Virus record (IMG/VR): IMGVR_UViG_3300037358_000043
Coordinates: 1-26,540 of that record
Direction: 5' to 3' (one strand)
DNA from: a virus
Length of the DNA: 26,540 nt
A model generated the notes under the pieces. That model worked only from the letters and a program-made list of their open reading frames with translations, ran no database searches and was not told the DNA's origin. Shown here one piece after another: positions 15,854 through 21,924 of the stretch (positions are counted from its first letter, which is position 1; each line of letters opens with the position of its first letter). A program made the translations under genes and the position numbers.

Positions 15854-16236
15854 CGCAAGCTGGTGCTGTAAAACCCGATGTGGATTTGCTGCTGGCCAGA
15901 GCACAGGTATGGATTGCGATTTATTTCATCACTGGGATCTTCGGAATTGTGTTCGCGCTGATGTTCCTGCATACCACAATGAGCCCGATCGTCGTGACGA
16001 TCCTCACCAGCACGTTGACGGCGCTCGTCACGATTCTCACCCTGCAGTCCAACTTTTTCTACGCGCGCAGTCGGCCAGCCGCTTTGCCCGATCCCACGAC
16101 GACCACGACCACCACCACCACGACCACGGCGCCGACTGCCCCGGCCGATGGGGCCTCTCTTGTGCCGCCTCTCACCACCGAGACTTCTGTTAAAACCCAG
16201 GTCCCCGCAGATTCACCCCAAGGAAAGCCCGCATGA
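15850..16236 (+). CDS. Holin-like membrane protein with poly-threonine tail
   Basis: 128 aa, ATG 15850. Residues about 19-42 (AQVWIAIYFITGIFGIVFAL) and 45-66 (PIVVTILTSTLTALVTILTL) form two transmembrane helices, and then a soluble tail starts at SNFFYARSRPAALPDP. It contains ten or more consecutive threonines at about residues 83-93, followed by an Ala/Pro/Thr-rich end. Two helices with a long tail suit a holin or holin accessory protein. The tract is coded by ACN codons that are not identical (mixture of ACG and ACC), which limits slippage. Position just before a lipoprotein supports a lysis role. Confidence 0.58.
   Translation: MTQAGAVKPDVDLLLARAQVWIAIYFITGIFGIVFALMFLHTTMSPIVVTILTSTLTALVTILTLQSNFFYARSRPAALPDPTTTTTTTTTTTAPTAPADGASLVPPLTTETSVKTQVPADSPQGKPA
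16095..16131 (+). repeat. ACG/ACC trinucleotide run coding poly-Thr
   Basis: A run of about eleven ACN codons inside the holin-like gene, starting at the CCC ACG ACG block. The codons alternate between ACG and ACC, so the DNA is not a pure microsatellite. Variation in length is plausible. Confidence 0.7.
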
Positions 16237-16607
16237 AATACCTCATCGTTTTATCCCTGTTTGCACTCTCAGCCTGTGCCGAGCTACCCGTCGCTCTGCA
16301 AACCTGTACGGCCGTCGTCAATGACGCGGCTGCGGCCAACAACGTGCTCGTGACGACGACGACTGCGGCAGTCACCAATGGTGCGCTGACCGCCGCACAA
16401 GCCTCCAAGGTCGCCCAGTACAGCGCTGATGCCAATGCGATCATCTTGACCGCGCAAGCACTGTGTGCGGCTGGGGAAACGGCTTCCGCCAAGACAGTCG
16501 TGGCGCCAGTGGCGACGAGCGTCAAGATCATGAAATCCTGCACGACGCTTAAAGGCACAGCGGTTGATCAGTGTCTGGCATCTTCACCGAAGCCGAAAAC
16601 CTCATGA
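16233..16607 (+). CDS. Small secreted lipoprotein
   Basis: 124 aa, ATG 16233 in a 4-base overlap. The N-terminus MKYLIVLSLFALSACAELP is a lipoprotein signal peptide with lipobox L-S-A-C and cysteine at residue 15. The mature part is Ala/Thr/Val-rich, mostly helical, with cysteines at about residues 25, 76, 103 and 114. In a phage lysis region a short lipoprotein may be an outer-membrane spanin or an envelope (superinfection) protein. It lacks the Pro-rich segment typical of Rz1, so the spanin role is only a guess. Confidence 0.66.
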   Translation: MKYLIVLSLFALSACAELPVALQTCTAVVNDAAAANNVLVTTTTAAVTNGALTAAQASKVAQYSADANAIILTAQALCAAGETASAKTVVAPVATSVKIMKSCTTLKGTAVDQCLASSPKPKTS

Positions 16608-16804
16608 CGCCAGAAGCCATTCTCGCGCTCGTGCAGCTTGCTCTGCAGCTTGAGCCTGTGGTACTGCCAATGGTCAAGGGACTGGTGGAACACGCACAGG
16701 ATGCGGTTGCCGGAGCAGTCGTTACCGAGGCGGATGTGGAGGCAACCTTGAGTCAGTACGGCACCAACATGGCCGCATTGCAGGCGGCGATCGCCAAGGC
16801 ATGA
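16604..16804 (+). CDS. Small Ala/Leu-rich helical protein
   Basis: 66 aa, ATG 16604 in an ATGA overlap with the lipoprotein stop. An in-frame GTG at 16571 would extend it by 11 residues, but the overlap rule of this operon favours 16604. Residues 1-30 (LALVQLALQLEPVVLPMVKGL) form an amphipathic or weakly hydrophobic helix, and the rest is a helical domain ending QAAIAKA. It is not recognised; no signal peptide. Confidence 0.6.
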   Translation: MTPEAILALVQLALQLEPVVLPMVKGLVEHAQDAVAGAVVTEADVEATLSQYGTNMAALQAAIAKA

Positions 16805-17121
16805 GCCTCATGATCTTCCTCGGCGTGTTCTTCGTGCTGCCGCTGGGCCTTGCACGCTGGAATGCTTATTGCCTGCGCTATGCGATGGGCATTGATCTGT
16901 GGCTCTCACTCGTGACGAATGGTAGGCCGGGGGAAACTCTGTCGGGGCGGTGCGGGACGGCTTACCTGCAGGGCAAGACCAAGGGCAAGTTCTGGTGCCC
17001 GATCATCGATGCCATCATGGGAAGTCAGACGCATTGCGTGGATGCCATACAGGGTGATCGTGCGCGGGCAGCAACGGTGCTCAGCGACGACCAACCCTAT
17101 GCCACCAGGATAGCCACATGA
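16801..17121 (+). CDS. Conserved phage membrane protein
   Basis: 106 aa, ATG 16801 in a 4-base overlap. One N-terminal hydrophobic helix (LMIFLGVFFVLPLGLARW) is followed by RYAMGIDLWLSLVTNGRPGETLSGRCGTA and a segment with Cys and His (KFWCPIID, QTHCVDAI). The pattern NGRPGETLSGRCGTA is one I have seen in small phage proteins of unknown function with the same order of N-terminal membrane helix and polar domain. It is not assignable to an activity. It ends ATGA with the cysteine peptidase. Confidence 0.6.
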   Translation: MSLMIFLGVFFVLPLGLARWNAYCLRYAMGIDLWLSLVTNGRPGETLSGRCGTAYLQGKTKGKFWCPIIDAIMGSQTHCVDAIQGDRARAATVLSDDQPYATRIAT

Positions 17122-17879
17122 AATTCGGCCGCAAGCCGCGCAAGCACGATAAGCGCGTACCGCTGATGTCCGCTCTCACGGCGGGGCAGGTCTTGTCATT
17201 GCCGCCCGTTGCGGTCAACTACACGACGGGAATACCGGCTAACCTTGGAATGATGCTGAATGATCAGCTGAATGACTGTTGCTGCGCCGCTGTAGGCCAT
17301 GCCCTTGAGGTATGGAGTTTTAATGCCGCAGGGCAGATGCTCACCGATCCAAACAATGACGTGCAGGCCGTGTACGAGCGCTCCTGCGGATACACGGCGG
17401 GGAATGCCGCTACCGATCAGGGCTGCATCCTGCAGGATGTTCTGGGCTACTGGGTGAAGCAGGGCGTGCCTACCCCATCAGGCACCAACAAGCTTGCGGC
17501 GTTCGTGGAGATTGATCCGGATGACGGGGAGGCGATCAGGCGGGCAATAGACGACTGCGGCTGCGTCATCATCGGCTTCAACGTTCCCTATTACCTGGCG
17601 ACCTATCTCACCAACGCGGGCGCGCTGTGGGACTACTGGCCAAAAGCGAATAACAGCATCGTCGGCGGGCATGCCGTCATTCTTGCGGGATACCGCGGCA
17701 AGATATTCACGGCGATTTCGTGGGGCGCCCTTTATTCGGTCTCGTGGCGCTTCCTCACCCACTTCATGGACGAGTGTTACGCGCTCGCGGATGCCAGTTT
17801 CTTAAAGTCCACCGGCAACACCCCATCCGGACTAACACTCGCGCAGCTCGAGGCCGCTATGCAGGGATTAAAGCAATGA
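17118..17879 (+). CDS. Papain-like cysteine peptidase-fold protein
   Basis: 253 aa, ATG 17118 in a 4-base overlap. The N-terminus is basic (MKFGRKPRKHDKR) without a signal peptide. NDQLNDCCCAAVGHALEVW at residues 48-66 gives Cys54-56, the position of the nucleophile in papain-like folds, preceded by Asn-Asp and followed by a helix. GGHAVILAGY contains His185, and ISWG follows 13-17 residues later, the usual order Cys, His, then Asn/Trp-Gly. The central region has a helix-rich lobe. The nucleophile is one of three cysteines and which is used cannot be decided. In this position it could be an endolysin-like peptidase or a host-directed protease. Confidence 0.66.
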   Translation: MKFGRKPRKHDKRVPLMSALTAGQVLSLPPVAVNYTTGIPANLGMMLNDQLNDCCCAAVGHALEVWSFNAAGQMLTDPNNDVQAVYERSCGYTAGNAATDQGCILQDVLGYWVKQGVPTPSGTNKLAAFVEIDPDDGEAIRRAIDDCGCVIIGFNVPYYLATYLTNAGALWDYWPKANNSIVGGHAVILAGYRGKIFTAISWGALYSVSWRFLTHFMDECYALADASFLKSTGNTPSGLTLAQLEAAMQGLKQ

Positions 17880-18151
17880 AAGCCACCCTCGACACCAGCG
17901 GCCCCACGCCCAGAGTTACCCTGACATGGGTGCCGTCCAAGACCAATGTGGGCGGCTCGCCTATCACAGTTCCGCTAACCTTCAATCTCTACCGCGCGCA
18001 GCTCAACAAAACCCGCAGCGGCATGACAGGCGATACGGCCGTCGTCACCTTCGATCTTCCGACTGGCAGTACGCAGTTTTTCGCCATCACAGAGATCGAG
18101 AACGGCGTGGAAAGCGGGTTGAGCAATATCGAGCAGGTGACTATTCCGTAG
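17876..18151 (+). CDS. Fibronectin type III-like small protein
   Basis: 91 aa from ATG 17876, in an ATGA overlap. The sequence VTLTWVPSKTNVGGSPI, LTFNLYRAQ, FAITEIENGVESGLSNIEQV matches a fibronectin type III fold, with the conserved W, a Tyr on strand C and the E-S-G-L-SN end. It has no signal peptide. It is the last gene of the plus-strand operon and overlaps the convergent minus gene by 11 bases. Such lone FN3 domains occur on phage surfaces, where they help adhesion; whether it is on the virion is unknown. Confidence 0.68.
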   Translation: MKATLDTSGPTPRVTLTWVPSKTNVGGSPITVPLTFNLYRAQLNKTRSGMTGDTAVVTFDLPTGSTQFFAITEIENGVESGLSNIEQVTIP

Positions 18152-18365
18152 GCGGCTCCGGCAGCGCCTCAACGTCTATGCGGTAACTAACCGGCGTATG
18201 GTTACGAATGAACGCCTTTGTCTCATCGACGAAGTCTCTTGGCACGCGAACCAAACCGACTCCGGCCGCGTCCCCGTTGTGAATCTCGCCGCCGAAGTTA
18301 GCTACAAACTCAGCTAAATGTGCGCGCCAATTGAATCCAGCGGCGAAATACGGATCATATGTCAC
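18141..18365 (-). CDS. Unidentified small protein
   Basis: 74 aa read from GTG 18365, with GGAG 10-14 bases upstream on the minus strand. An ATG a few bases further down lies in another frame, so GTG is kept. The sequence MTYDPYFAAGFNWRAHLAEF is followed by VPRDFVDETKAFIRNHTPVS and an acidic-proline end. It follows rtcB with a 31-base gap and its end overlaps the convergent FN3 gene. No family recognised. Confidence 0.6.
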   Translation of the reverse strand: MTYDPYFAAGFNWRAHLAEFVANFGGEIHNGDAAGVGLVRVPRDFVDETKAFIRNHTPVSYRIDVEALPEPPTE

Positions 18366-18396
18366 GGCTTGGTTACTCCTTCGATTTCACAGCGCT

Positions 18397-19632
18397 TCAA
18401 CCTTTGACACAGATCCCCTGTTTCAGCTCGGCTACGATTTCGACCAGATCGCTCTGATTGTCCATGACTTCCTGAATCGACTTGTACGCGCCGGGGATTT
18501 CGTCGATCACGTCCGCATCCTTTCGGCACTCGACGCCAGCGGTCTGGGTCGCCAAGTCCTCGATGGTGAATTGCTTTTTGGCTGCGCCCCTGCTCATCTT
18601 GCGGCCTGCGCCGTGGGAGCACGAACAGAAAGACTCGGGATTGCCCTTGCCGCGCACGATAAAGCTCCGTGCGCCCATGCTGCCGGGGATGATGCCCATA
18701 TCGCCCAATCGGGCGCGCACGGCTCCCTTGCGCGTTACGTAGACGTTCTGGCCATAATGGTTTTCCACCGAGACATAGTTGTGGTGGCAATTCACTGCGG
18801 TTGAGGAAGTTGCCAGCCGGTCAGCGGGAAGGCCAAAGGCTTTCTCCACCGCTCCGATAGCCGCCCGCATCATGAGCAAGCGATTCGTCAGCGCGAAGTC
18901 CTGCGCCCACGACACGGCTTTCCAGTACAGGCCGAAATACTCGGAACCTTCCGGCAGATAGGCCAGATCCGGGTCCGCAAGCTTGATGTGCCAGCGCTGC
19001 ATTTCCTCCTTGGCCTTCATGATGAAGTAGGTTCCAAGGCGATTGCCGATGCCGCGCGAGCCTGAGTGCAGCATCAGCCACACCCCGTTCTCCTTGTCGG
19101 TGCAAAGCTCGATGAAGTGATTGCCGGTGCCGAGCGTTCCCAGGTGGCGCTCCGCGTTAACGTGGCCGCGCAGGGCCGCAGGCTGCTTCTCTGCGATCTC
19201 GCGGAATCGCTTGTCCTCGGCCAGATGCTTGAAGTGGATGCCGATATCCGCAGGCACGTCATGCCAGGCGCCCCGGTCGTTCGGGCCACCGTTATCGGTA
19301 CGCCCATGTGGGATAGCCGCCTCGATGGCGCTGCGCGCGTCCACGAGGCTGTCCGGTAGCTGGTCGGCGGTCATGTTGAGTTTCTGCGCCACCATCCCGC
19401 AGCCGATATCGACGCCCACGGCAGCAGGCACGATGGCGCGAATAGTCGGTATCACACTGCCCACGGTGGACCCCATACCCCAATGCACGTCAGGCATCAC
19501 GGCGACGTGCTTATGGATGAACGGCAGCGACGACAGGTTGTGAAGCTGCTGGAGTGCCGACGCCTCAATGTCGTTCGTCCAGATCTTCACGGGCGCGCCG
19601 TGCTCATCTTTGAATGTTTGTATCACAGGCAT
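18397..19632 (-). CDS. rtcB: RNA ligase RtcB
   Basis: 411 aa, about the length of bacterial RtcB (408 in E. coli). Starts at ATG 19632 behind GAGGGGAAG. RtcB joins 2',3'-cyclic phosphate (or 3'-phosphate) and 5'-OH RNA ends using GTP and Mn2+. The metal and guanylylation residues are all present: Asp75 and Cys78 in GVDIGCGM, His172 in GTGNHFIE, His189 in LHSGSRG, His283/284 in NCHHNYV, and the GMP-accepting His340 in CSHGAGRKMSR. Two HSGSRG and SMGARSFIV loops complete the fold. It is therefore probably active. In phages it may repair tRNAs or mRNA cut by host defence nucleases. A 9-base gap separates it from the tiny gene upstream. Confidence 0.96.
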   Translation of the reverse strand: MPVIQTFKDEHGAPVKIWTNDIEASALQQLHNLSSLPFIHKHVAVMPDVHWGMGSTVGSVIPTIRAIVPAAVGVDIGCGMVAQKLNMTADQLPDSLVDARSAIEAAIPHGRTDNGGPNDRGAWHDVPADIGIHFKHLAEDKRFREIAEKQPAALRGHVNAERHLGTLGTGNHFIELCTDKENGVWLMLHSGSRGIGNRLGTYFIMKAKEEMQRWHIKLADPDLAYLPEGSEYFGLYWKAVSWAQDFALTNRLLMMRAAIGAVEKAFGLPADRLATSSTAVNCHHNYVSVENHYGQNVYVTRKGAVRARLGDMGIIPGSMGARSFIVRGKGNPESFCSCSHGAGRKMSRGAAKKQFTIEDLATQTAGVECRKDADVIDEIPGAYKSIQEVMDNQSDLVEIVAELKQGICVKG

Positions 19633-19642
19633 ATACTTCCCC

Positions 19643-19741
19643 TCATGTACCTTCGCACTCCAGAAGTGCTATCACGGCTTGTCTGCTGACACGGTCGGAG
19701 CGCGCGCCGACTGAGGCATTGGAGTCGGTGGTACCGCTCAT
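19643..19741 (-). CDS. Tiny unidentified protein (32 aa)
   Basis: 32 aa, ATG 19741 in an ATGA overlap with the stop of the 29-aa gene upstream, and ending ten bases before rtcB. The sequence MSGTTDSNASVGARSDR then VSRQAVIALLECEGT gives one amphipathic helix after a polar start. It is supported by the coupled start and by the lack of any space otherwise; not recognised. It fills a stretch that would otherwise appear non-coding, and its stop lies within the Shine-Dalgarno region of rtcB. Confidence 0.48.
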   Translation of the reverse strand: MSGTTDSNASVGARSDRVSRQAVIALLECEGT

Positions 19742-19827
19742 GGGTGTCTGAGCGACTGCAAATAAAACGACATGACGACGCAGCCAACAAAGAACACTAT
19801 CGCTCCCCAGAAAAGCCACCTATTCAT
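19738..19827 (-). CDS. Tiny membrane peptide (29 aa)
   Basis: 29 aa, ATG 19827 with an excellent GGAGCGGGC leader, overlapping the upstream stop by 8 bases (ATGAATAG). MNRWLFWGAIVFFVGCVVMS is a single hydrophobic helix, followed by FYLQSLRHP. The positive residue near the N-terminus and the polar end suggest an N-in single-span peptide. Too short for standard predictions, but the overlap and leader support it. It may be a membrane-active early protein. Confidence 0.56.
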   Translation of the reverse strand: MNRWLFWGAIVFFVGCVVMSFYLQSLRHP

Positions 19828-20005
19828 TGCCCGCTCCTGCGCAGAAATCAGCTCTTGCGCACCAGCCCATCCACATGGCGTCTATATTTCGATCATCGTA
19901 CCCAATGCCATCTTGATTCAGGCGGCGCAAGCGGCTCTTACTCTCACAATGCCCCTCTTTCACGCACCAGTCGTGAAAGGCTCGACGTTCGAGTTGCTCA
20001 TCCAT
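19820..20005 (-). CDS. Conserved small phage protein
   Basis: 61 aa from ATG 20005, overlapping the upstream stop by 8 bases; a longer frame to 20122 is a shadow of the upstream gene. The pattern RRAFHDWCVKEG, then RLNQDGIGYDDRNIDAMWMGWCAR is one I know from small phage proteins of unknown function that carry F-x-x-W and a W-x-x-W ending (AMWMGW). Cysteine is frequent (4). The last codons are part of the leader of the next gene. No activity can be given. Confidence 0.62.
   Translation of the reverse strand: MDEQLERRAFHDWCVKEGHCESKSRLRRLNQDGIGYDDRNIDAMWMGWCARADFCAGAGNE
19824..19844 (-). repeat. Shared gene-junction leader, copy 1
   Basis: A 21-base sequence containing GGAGCGGGCAATGA on the minus strand. 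It is identical to 21731-21751. In both places it ends one gene and supplies the ribosome binding site and start of the next. Confidence 0.75.
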
Positions 20006-20297
20006 TGTCAGTCTGCCAATTTGCCGCCGCAGTGCATCGCGACACAGGGCTATCGACAATTTTAGGGCTTGCTTTAAGAGAACCGCCACAATGCGGGCAT
20101 TGCGGCGACAACATTTCAGCACCCTTAAGACACGCCTGCATAAACTCCTCGGCGGTTCGCGTGTCTCCGCTAGGTTTATCTAGCATGACCCAAAATACCG
20201 CCGCTACTAGGCCAATGACGTGAGCACCTTTCGGGGACTTGGATGCATCACGCAAGATTTCCGCAGCTTCGTGCATCAATTCGTTCGGCTCACTCAT
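19998..20297 (-). CDS. Unidentified protein with CPHCGG zinc-ribbon motif
   Basis: 99 aa from ATG 20297, overlapping the upstream stop by 8 bases. Residues about 27-40 (HVIGLVAAVFWVML) are hydrophobic and could be a short membrane segment. PQCPHCGGSLK near residue 72 gives one C-x-x-C knuckle, but a second pair does not occur; a single C is found further on. It may thus be a half zinc ribbon. The early region (NELMHEAAEILRDA) is helical. No family recognised. Confidence 0.58.
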   Translation of the reverse strand: MSEPNELMHEAAEILRDASKSPKGAHVIGLVAAVFWVMLDKPSGDTRTAEEFMQACLKGAEMLSPQCPHCGGSLKASPKIVDSPVSRCTAAANWQTDNG

Positions 20298-20487
20298 TGC
20301 GCTCTCTCGCACTATCAACGGCTCTCGGTGCAGCCAAAGCTTCCCGTGCGCGACGTTCGATGTGCCTGAGTGCCACTTCATGCCCACTGCCGACCGCGGC
20401 ATAGGGCAATTCTTCAGCAGCGAGTGATTGGATAAAATCCAGCGCCCCGCGCAAGGTTGCCAGCTCTCCAATGAGCTCAGGAGACAT
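20290..20487 (-). CDS. Small helical protein
   Basis: 65 aa. Start chosen at ATG 20487 because GGAGAGAG lies a few bases upstream; ATG 20514 would add nine residues without a site and overlap the upstream gene. The protein is all-helical: SPELIGELATLRGALDFIQSL, then EVALRHIERRAREAL. Its last bases form the leader of the next gene, with an 8-base overlap. Unknown function. Confidence 0.58.
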   Translation of the reverse strand: MSPELIGELATLRGALDFIQSLAAEELPYAAVGSGHEVALRHIERRAREALAAPRAVDSARERNE

Positions 20488-20500
20488 GTCTCTCTCCGCA

Positions 20501-21157
20501 CTAAACGGTGGCATTAGGATTAGTCTCCATAGAGTGGGCACGCCCACTGCGGGTGTCCCGTGCCGTAACAGCGGCCGCACACCACGTTTCCGCCATCGCG
20601 TCGGCTATCCCCGGATATGTTCGACTGCGATCCTGGCGGCGCTGTTTGCTCGGCGGTTGAAGCCAACAGGCCGGGTGCCTGCCGCGCTCGTCTGGCGTGG
20701 TAGGTTCCAAGGTTTCTAAGCCATCTAGCCAAAGACATGTAGCTTTCACCTCTCCGGTGCCGAGCTCGTCCAAATGCCAAAATTGCCACGGCTGAATTAT
20801 TTGCGTGGGGCGTTGCCACATGGTCGGCAGAACGCCCACAGGATTCTCGATGCACTTGAGCTTAATAGGAAGCGCCCAAAGCGTCTTTACGAATGCCAGC
20901 GCCCAGTGCCTTGCCTCCATGCGCCAAGGCTCGCTGGCCCAGCGATTGGCGCTCACAGTGAGGTAGGTGCAGTCCGGGTGTGCGATAAGCAGATCCCAGC
21001 CACGCCTTACCACGAAATGGTCAATCACGGAGCCTTGAATGTGATGTGGCGATCCGTCTTCTGCAGGCAATAGATCGCATGACCAAGCATCACAACCAAG
21101 CGCCCGGAACGCGCGTCGGACCACGCCGGAAAACTCACATGCCACGAGAACTCTCAT
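20501..21157 (-). CDS. C5 DNA methyltransferase-like protein lacking the PCQ motif
   Basis: 218 aa, ATG 21157. The N-terminus VLVACEFSGVVRRAFRALG and DAWSCDLLPAEDGSPHHIQG forms a Rossmann start with an F-S-G motif I as in C5 methyltransferases, and GWDLLIAHPDCTYLTVSANRW is at the place of motif IV. However the usual Pro-Cys is Asp-Cys here (HPDC), and no Q follows, so the catalytic cysteine context is altered. The C-terminal part has RSRTYPGIADAMAETW, a typical end for this phage family. The last 30 residues are an extra Arg/Ala tail. It may bind SAM or DNA without ordinary 5-cytosine activity; family-level function is unproven. Confidence 0.7.
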   Translation of the reverse strand: MRVLVACEFSGVVRRAFRALGCDAWSCDLLPAEDGSPHHIQGSVIDHFVVRRGWDLLIAHPDCTYLTVSANRWASEPWRMEARHWALAFVKTLWALPIKLKCIENPVGVLPTMWQRPTQIIQPWQFWHLDELGTGEVKATCLWLDGLETLEPTTPDERGRHPACWLQPPSKQRRQDRSRTYPGIADAMAETWCAAAVTARDTRSGRAHSMETNPNATV

Positions 21158-21162
21158 TGAGG

Positions 21163-21184
21163 CGCTTCGTCTCTAGGATGTTGT
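21163..21184 (-). repeat. Second junction leader family, copy 1
   Basis: A 22-base sequence with core TAGAGACGAAGCG on the minus strand, leading the methyltransferase-like gene. It matches 22736-22757 at 19 of 22 positions. Confidence 0.65.
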
Positions 21185-21185
21185 C

Positions 21186-21431
21186 TCACGCGAAAAGCCT
21201 CTGTTGAGAATGTGCTGCGATAATGCGTTCGCAGGCTACATCGAAGTACGCCGGCTCAAGCTCAATTCCTATGAACGGTCTGCCAAGTGCAGCGGCTGAC
21301 ACCCCAGTTGTTCCCACGCCCATAAATGGATCTAAAACGACTTCATTAGGAAGTGAGACTTTATTGACTAGCCAGTCGGCTACCATTTGTGGCTTGGCGC
21401 AAGGATGCCTGGTATCACGGTTAGAGCGGGC
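21186..21431 (-). pseudogene. C-terminal remnant of an adenine/N4-cytosine DNA methyltransferase
   Basis: From 21431 to 21186 the minus frame codes for TRHPCAKPQMVADWLV and then EVVLDPFMGVGTTGVSAAAL and IGIELEPAYFDVACERI. These are motif X and motif I (the SAM-binding DPFMGVGTT) of beta-class amino-methyltransferases. The target-recognition part and the DPPY motif IV, which belong upstream, are absent. Upstream is the TAG stop of the DUF6527-like gene in the same frame. Within the open part the only start is ATG 21386, which would leave out HPCAKP. I read this as a deletion remnant; a 66-aa peptide from 21386 could still be made. Confidence 0.75.
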
Positions 21432-21734
21432 CTATTCATCGTAGGGCCTTAAAGGAACAGTCTGCCCCTTCAGTTCGTGCCAGCAATCGCTTAGAAACTG
21501 AATGTTGCCGTCCTTCACGAACGAATGGCATCGCTTGGCTCCTGCCTCAACTGACCCGTTGCACAGCATCGAGGGTGAAAATGTCGGCTTCACCATGTCG
21601 CCGTTCCACGTCCAATTAGGGCCGTCTCCCTTGATGCGGAACGGATGCCCATACCCACAACCGGGGCACGTAACATCAATGAGAACTTCTGCGCCGTCAG
21701 CCGATTCGTAGCGATGGCAGACTTCGTCACTCAT
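21432..21734 (-). CDS. DUF6527-like protein
   Basis: 100 aa from ATG 21734, behind the GGAGCGGGC leader and with an 8-base overlap with the upstream gene. VTCPGCGYGHPFRIKG gives a C-x-x-C knuckle, WTWNGDMVKPTFSPSMLC is the family's central motif, and CHSFVKDGNIQFLSDCWHEL completes it; databases sometimes mislabel these as ammonia monooxygenases. Cys and His residues suggest a zinc site (Cys25/Cys28 with later Cys/His). The end GQTVPLRPYDE is normal for the family, so the TAG at 21434 is a natural end, not an interruption. Confidence 0.76.
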   Translation of the reverse strand: MSDEVCHRYESADGAEVLIDVTCPGCGYGHPFRIKGDGPNWTWNGDMVKPTFSPSMLCNGSVEAGAKRCHSFVKDGNIQFLSDCWHELKGQTVPLRPYDE

Positions 21735-21924
21735 TGCCCGCTCCTGCGCAGCGAGCGTGTAGCTTTTTGATCTGGGCCTTAGCGCTCTGCAGCGCCTCCA
21801 ATGTGTGTTTCATTCCAGCGTCGTAGGCTGCGGCCACGTCGAACCATGTGGCGACTCGATCAGTCCCGCGCCGTTCCACCTTCACATAGGCATTCGCAGA
21901 GGCGCTGTAAGCGCGATCATCCAT
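21727..21924 (-). CDS. Small unidentified protein
   Basis: 65 aa from ATG 21924 (the frame continues to 21945 but that overlaps the upstream 51-aa gene more). The upstream overlap is 8 bases. A basic/polar start MDDRAYSASANAYVKVERR is followed by a helical part VAAAYDAGMKHTLEALQS. Its C-terminus CAGAGNE is coded by the same leader bases as in the gene ending at 19820, because both form the Shine-Dalgarno of the next gene. Confidence 0.6.
   Translation of the reverse strand: MDDRAYSASANAYVKVERRGTDRVATWFDVAAAYDAGMKHTLEALQSAKAQIKKLHARCAGAGNE
21731..21751 (-). repeat. Shared gene-junction leader, copy 2
   Basis: Exact 21-base copy of 19824-19844, here leading the DUF6527-like gene. The flanking bases differ, so only the junction is shared. 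Confidence 0.75.

Noticed and set aside
18366-18396. tRNA or small RNA next to rtcB
   Set aside because: Gap of 31 bases is too short and shows no cloverleaf.
19652-19680. GCACT...AGTGC hairpin as terminator before rtcB
   Set aside because: Stem of only 5 bp, no T-run, and inside the 32-aa gene.
21432-21434. Amber read-through joining DUF6527-like and methyltransferase frames as one functional gene
   Set aside because: The DUF6527-like end is normal and no suppressor tRNA is seen; kept only as an alternative to test.
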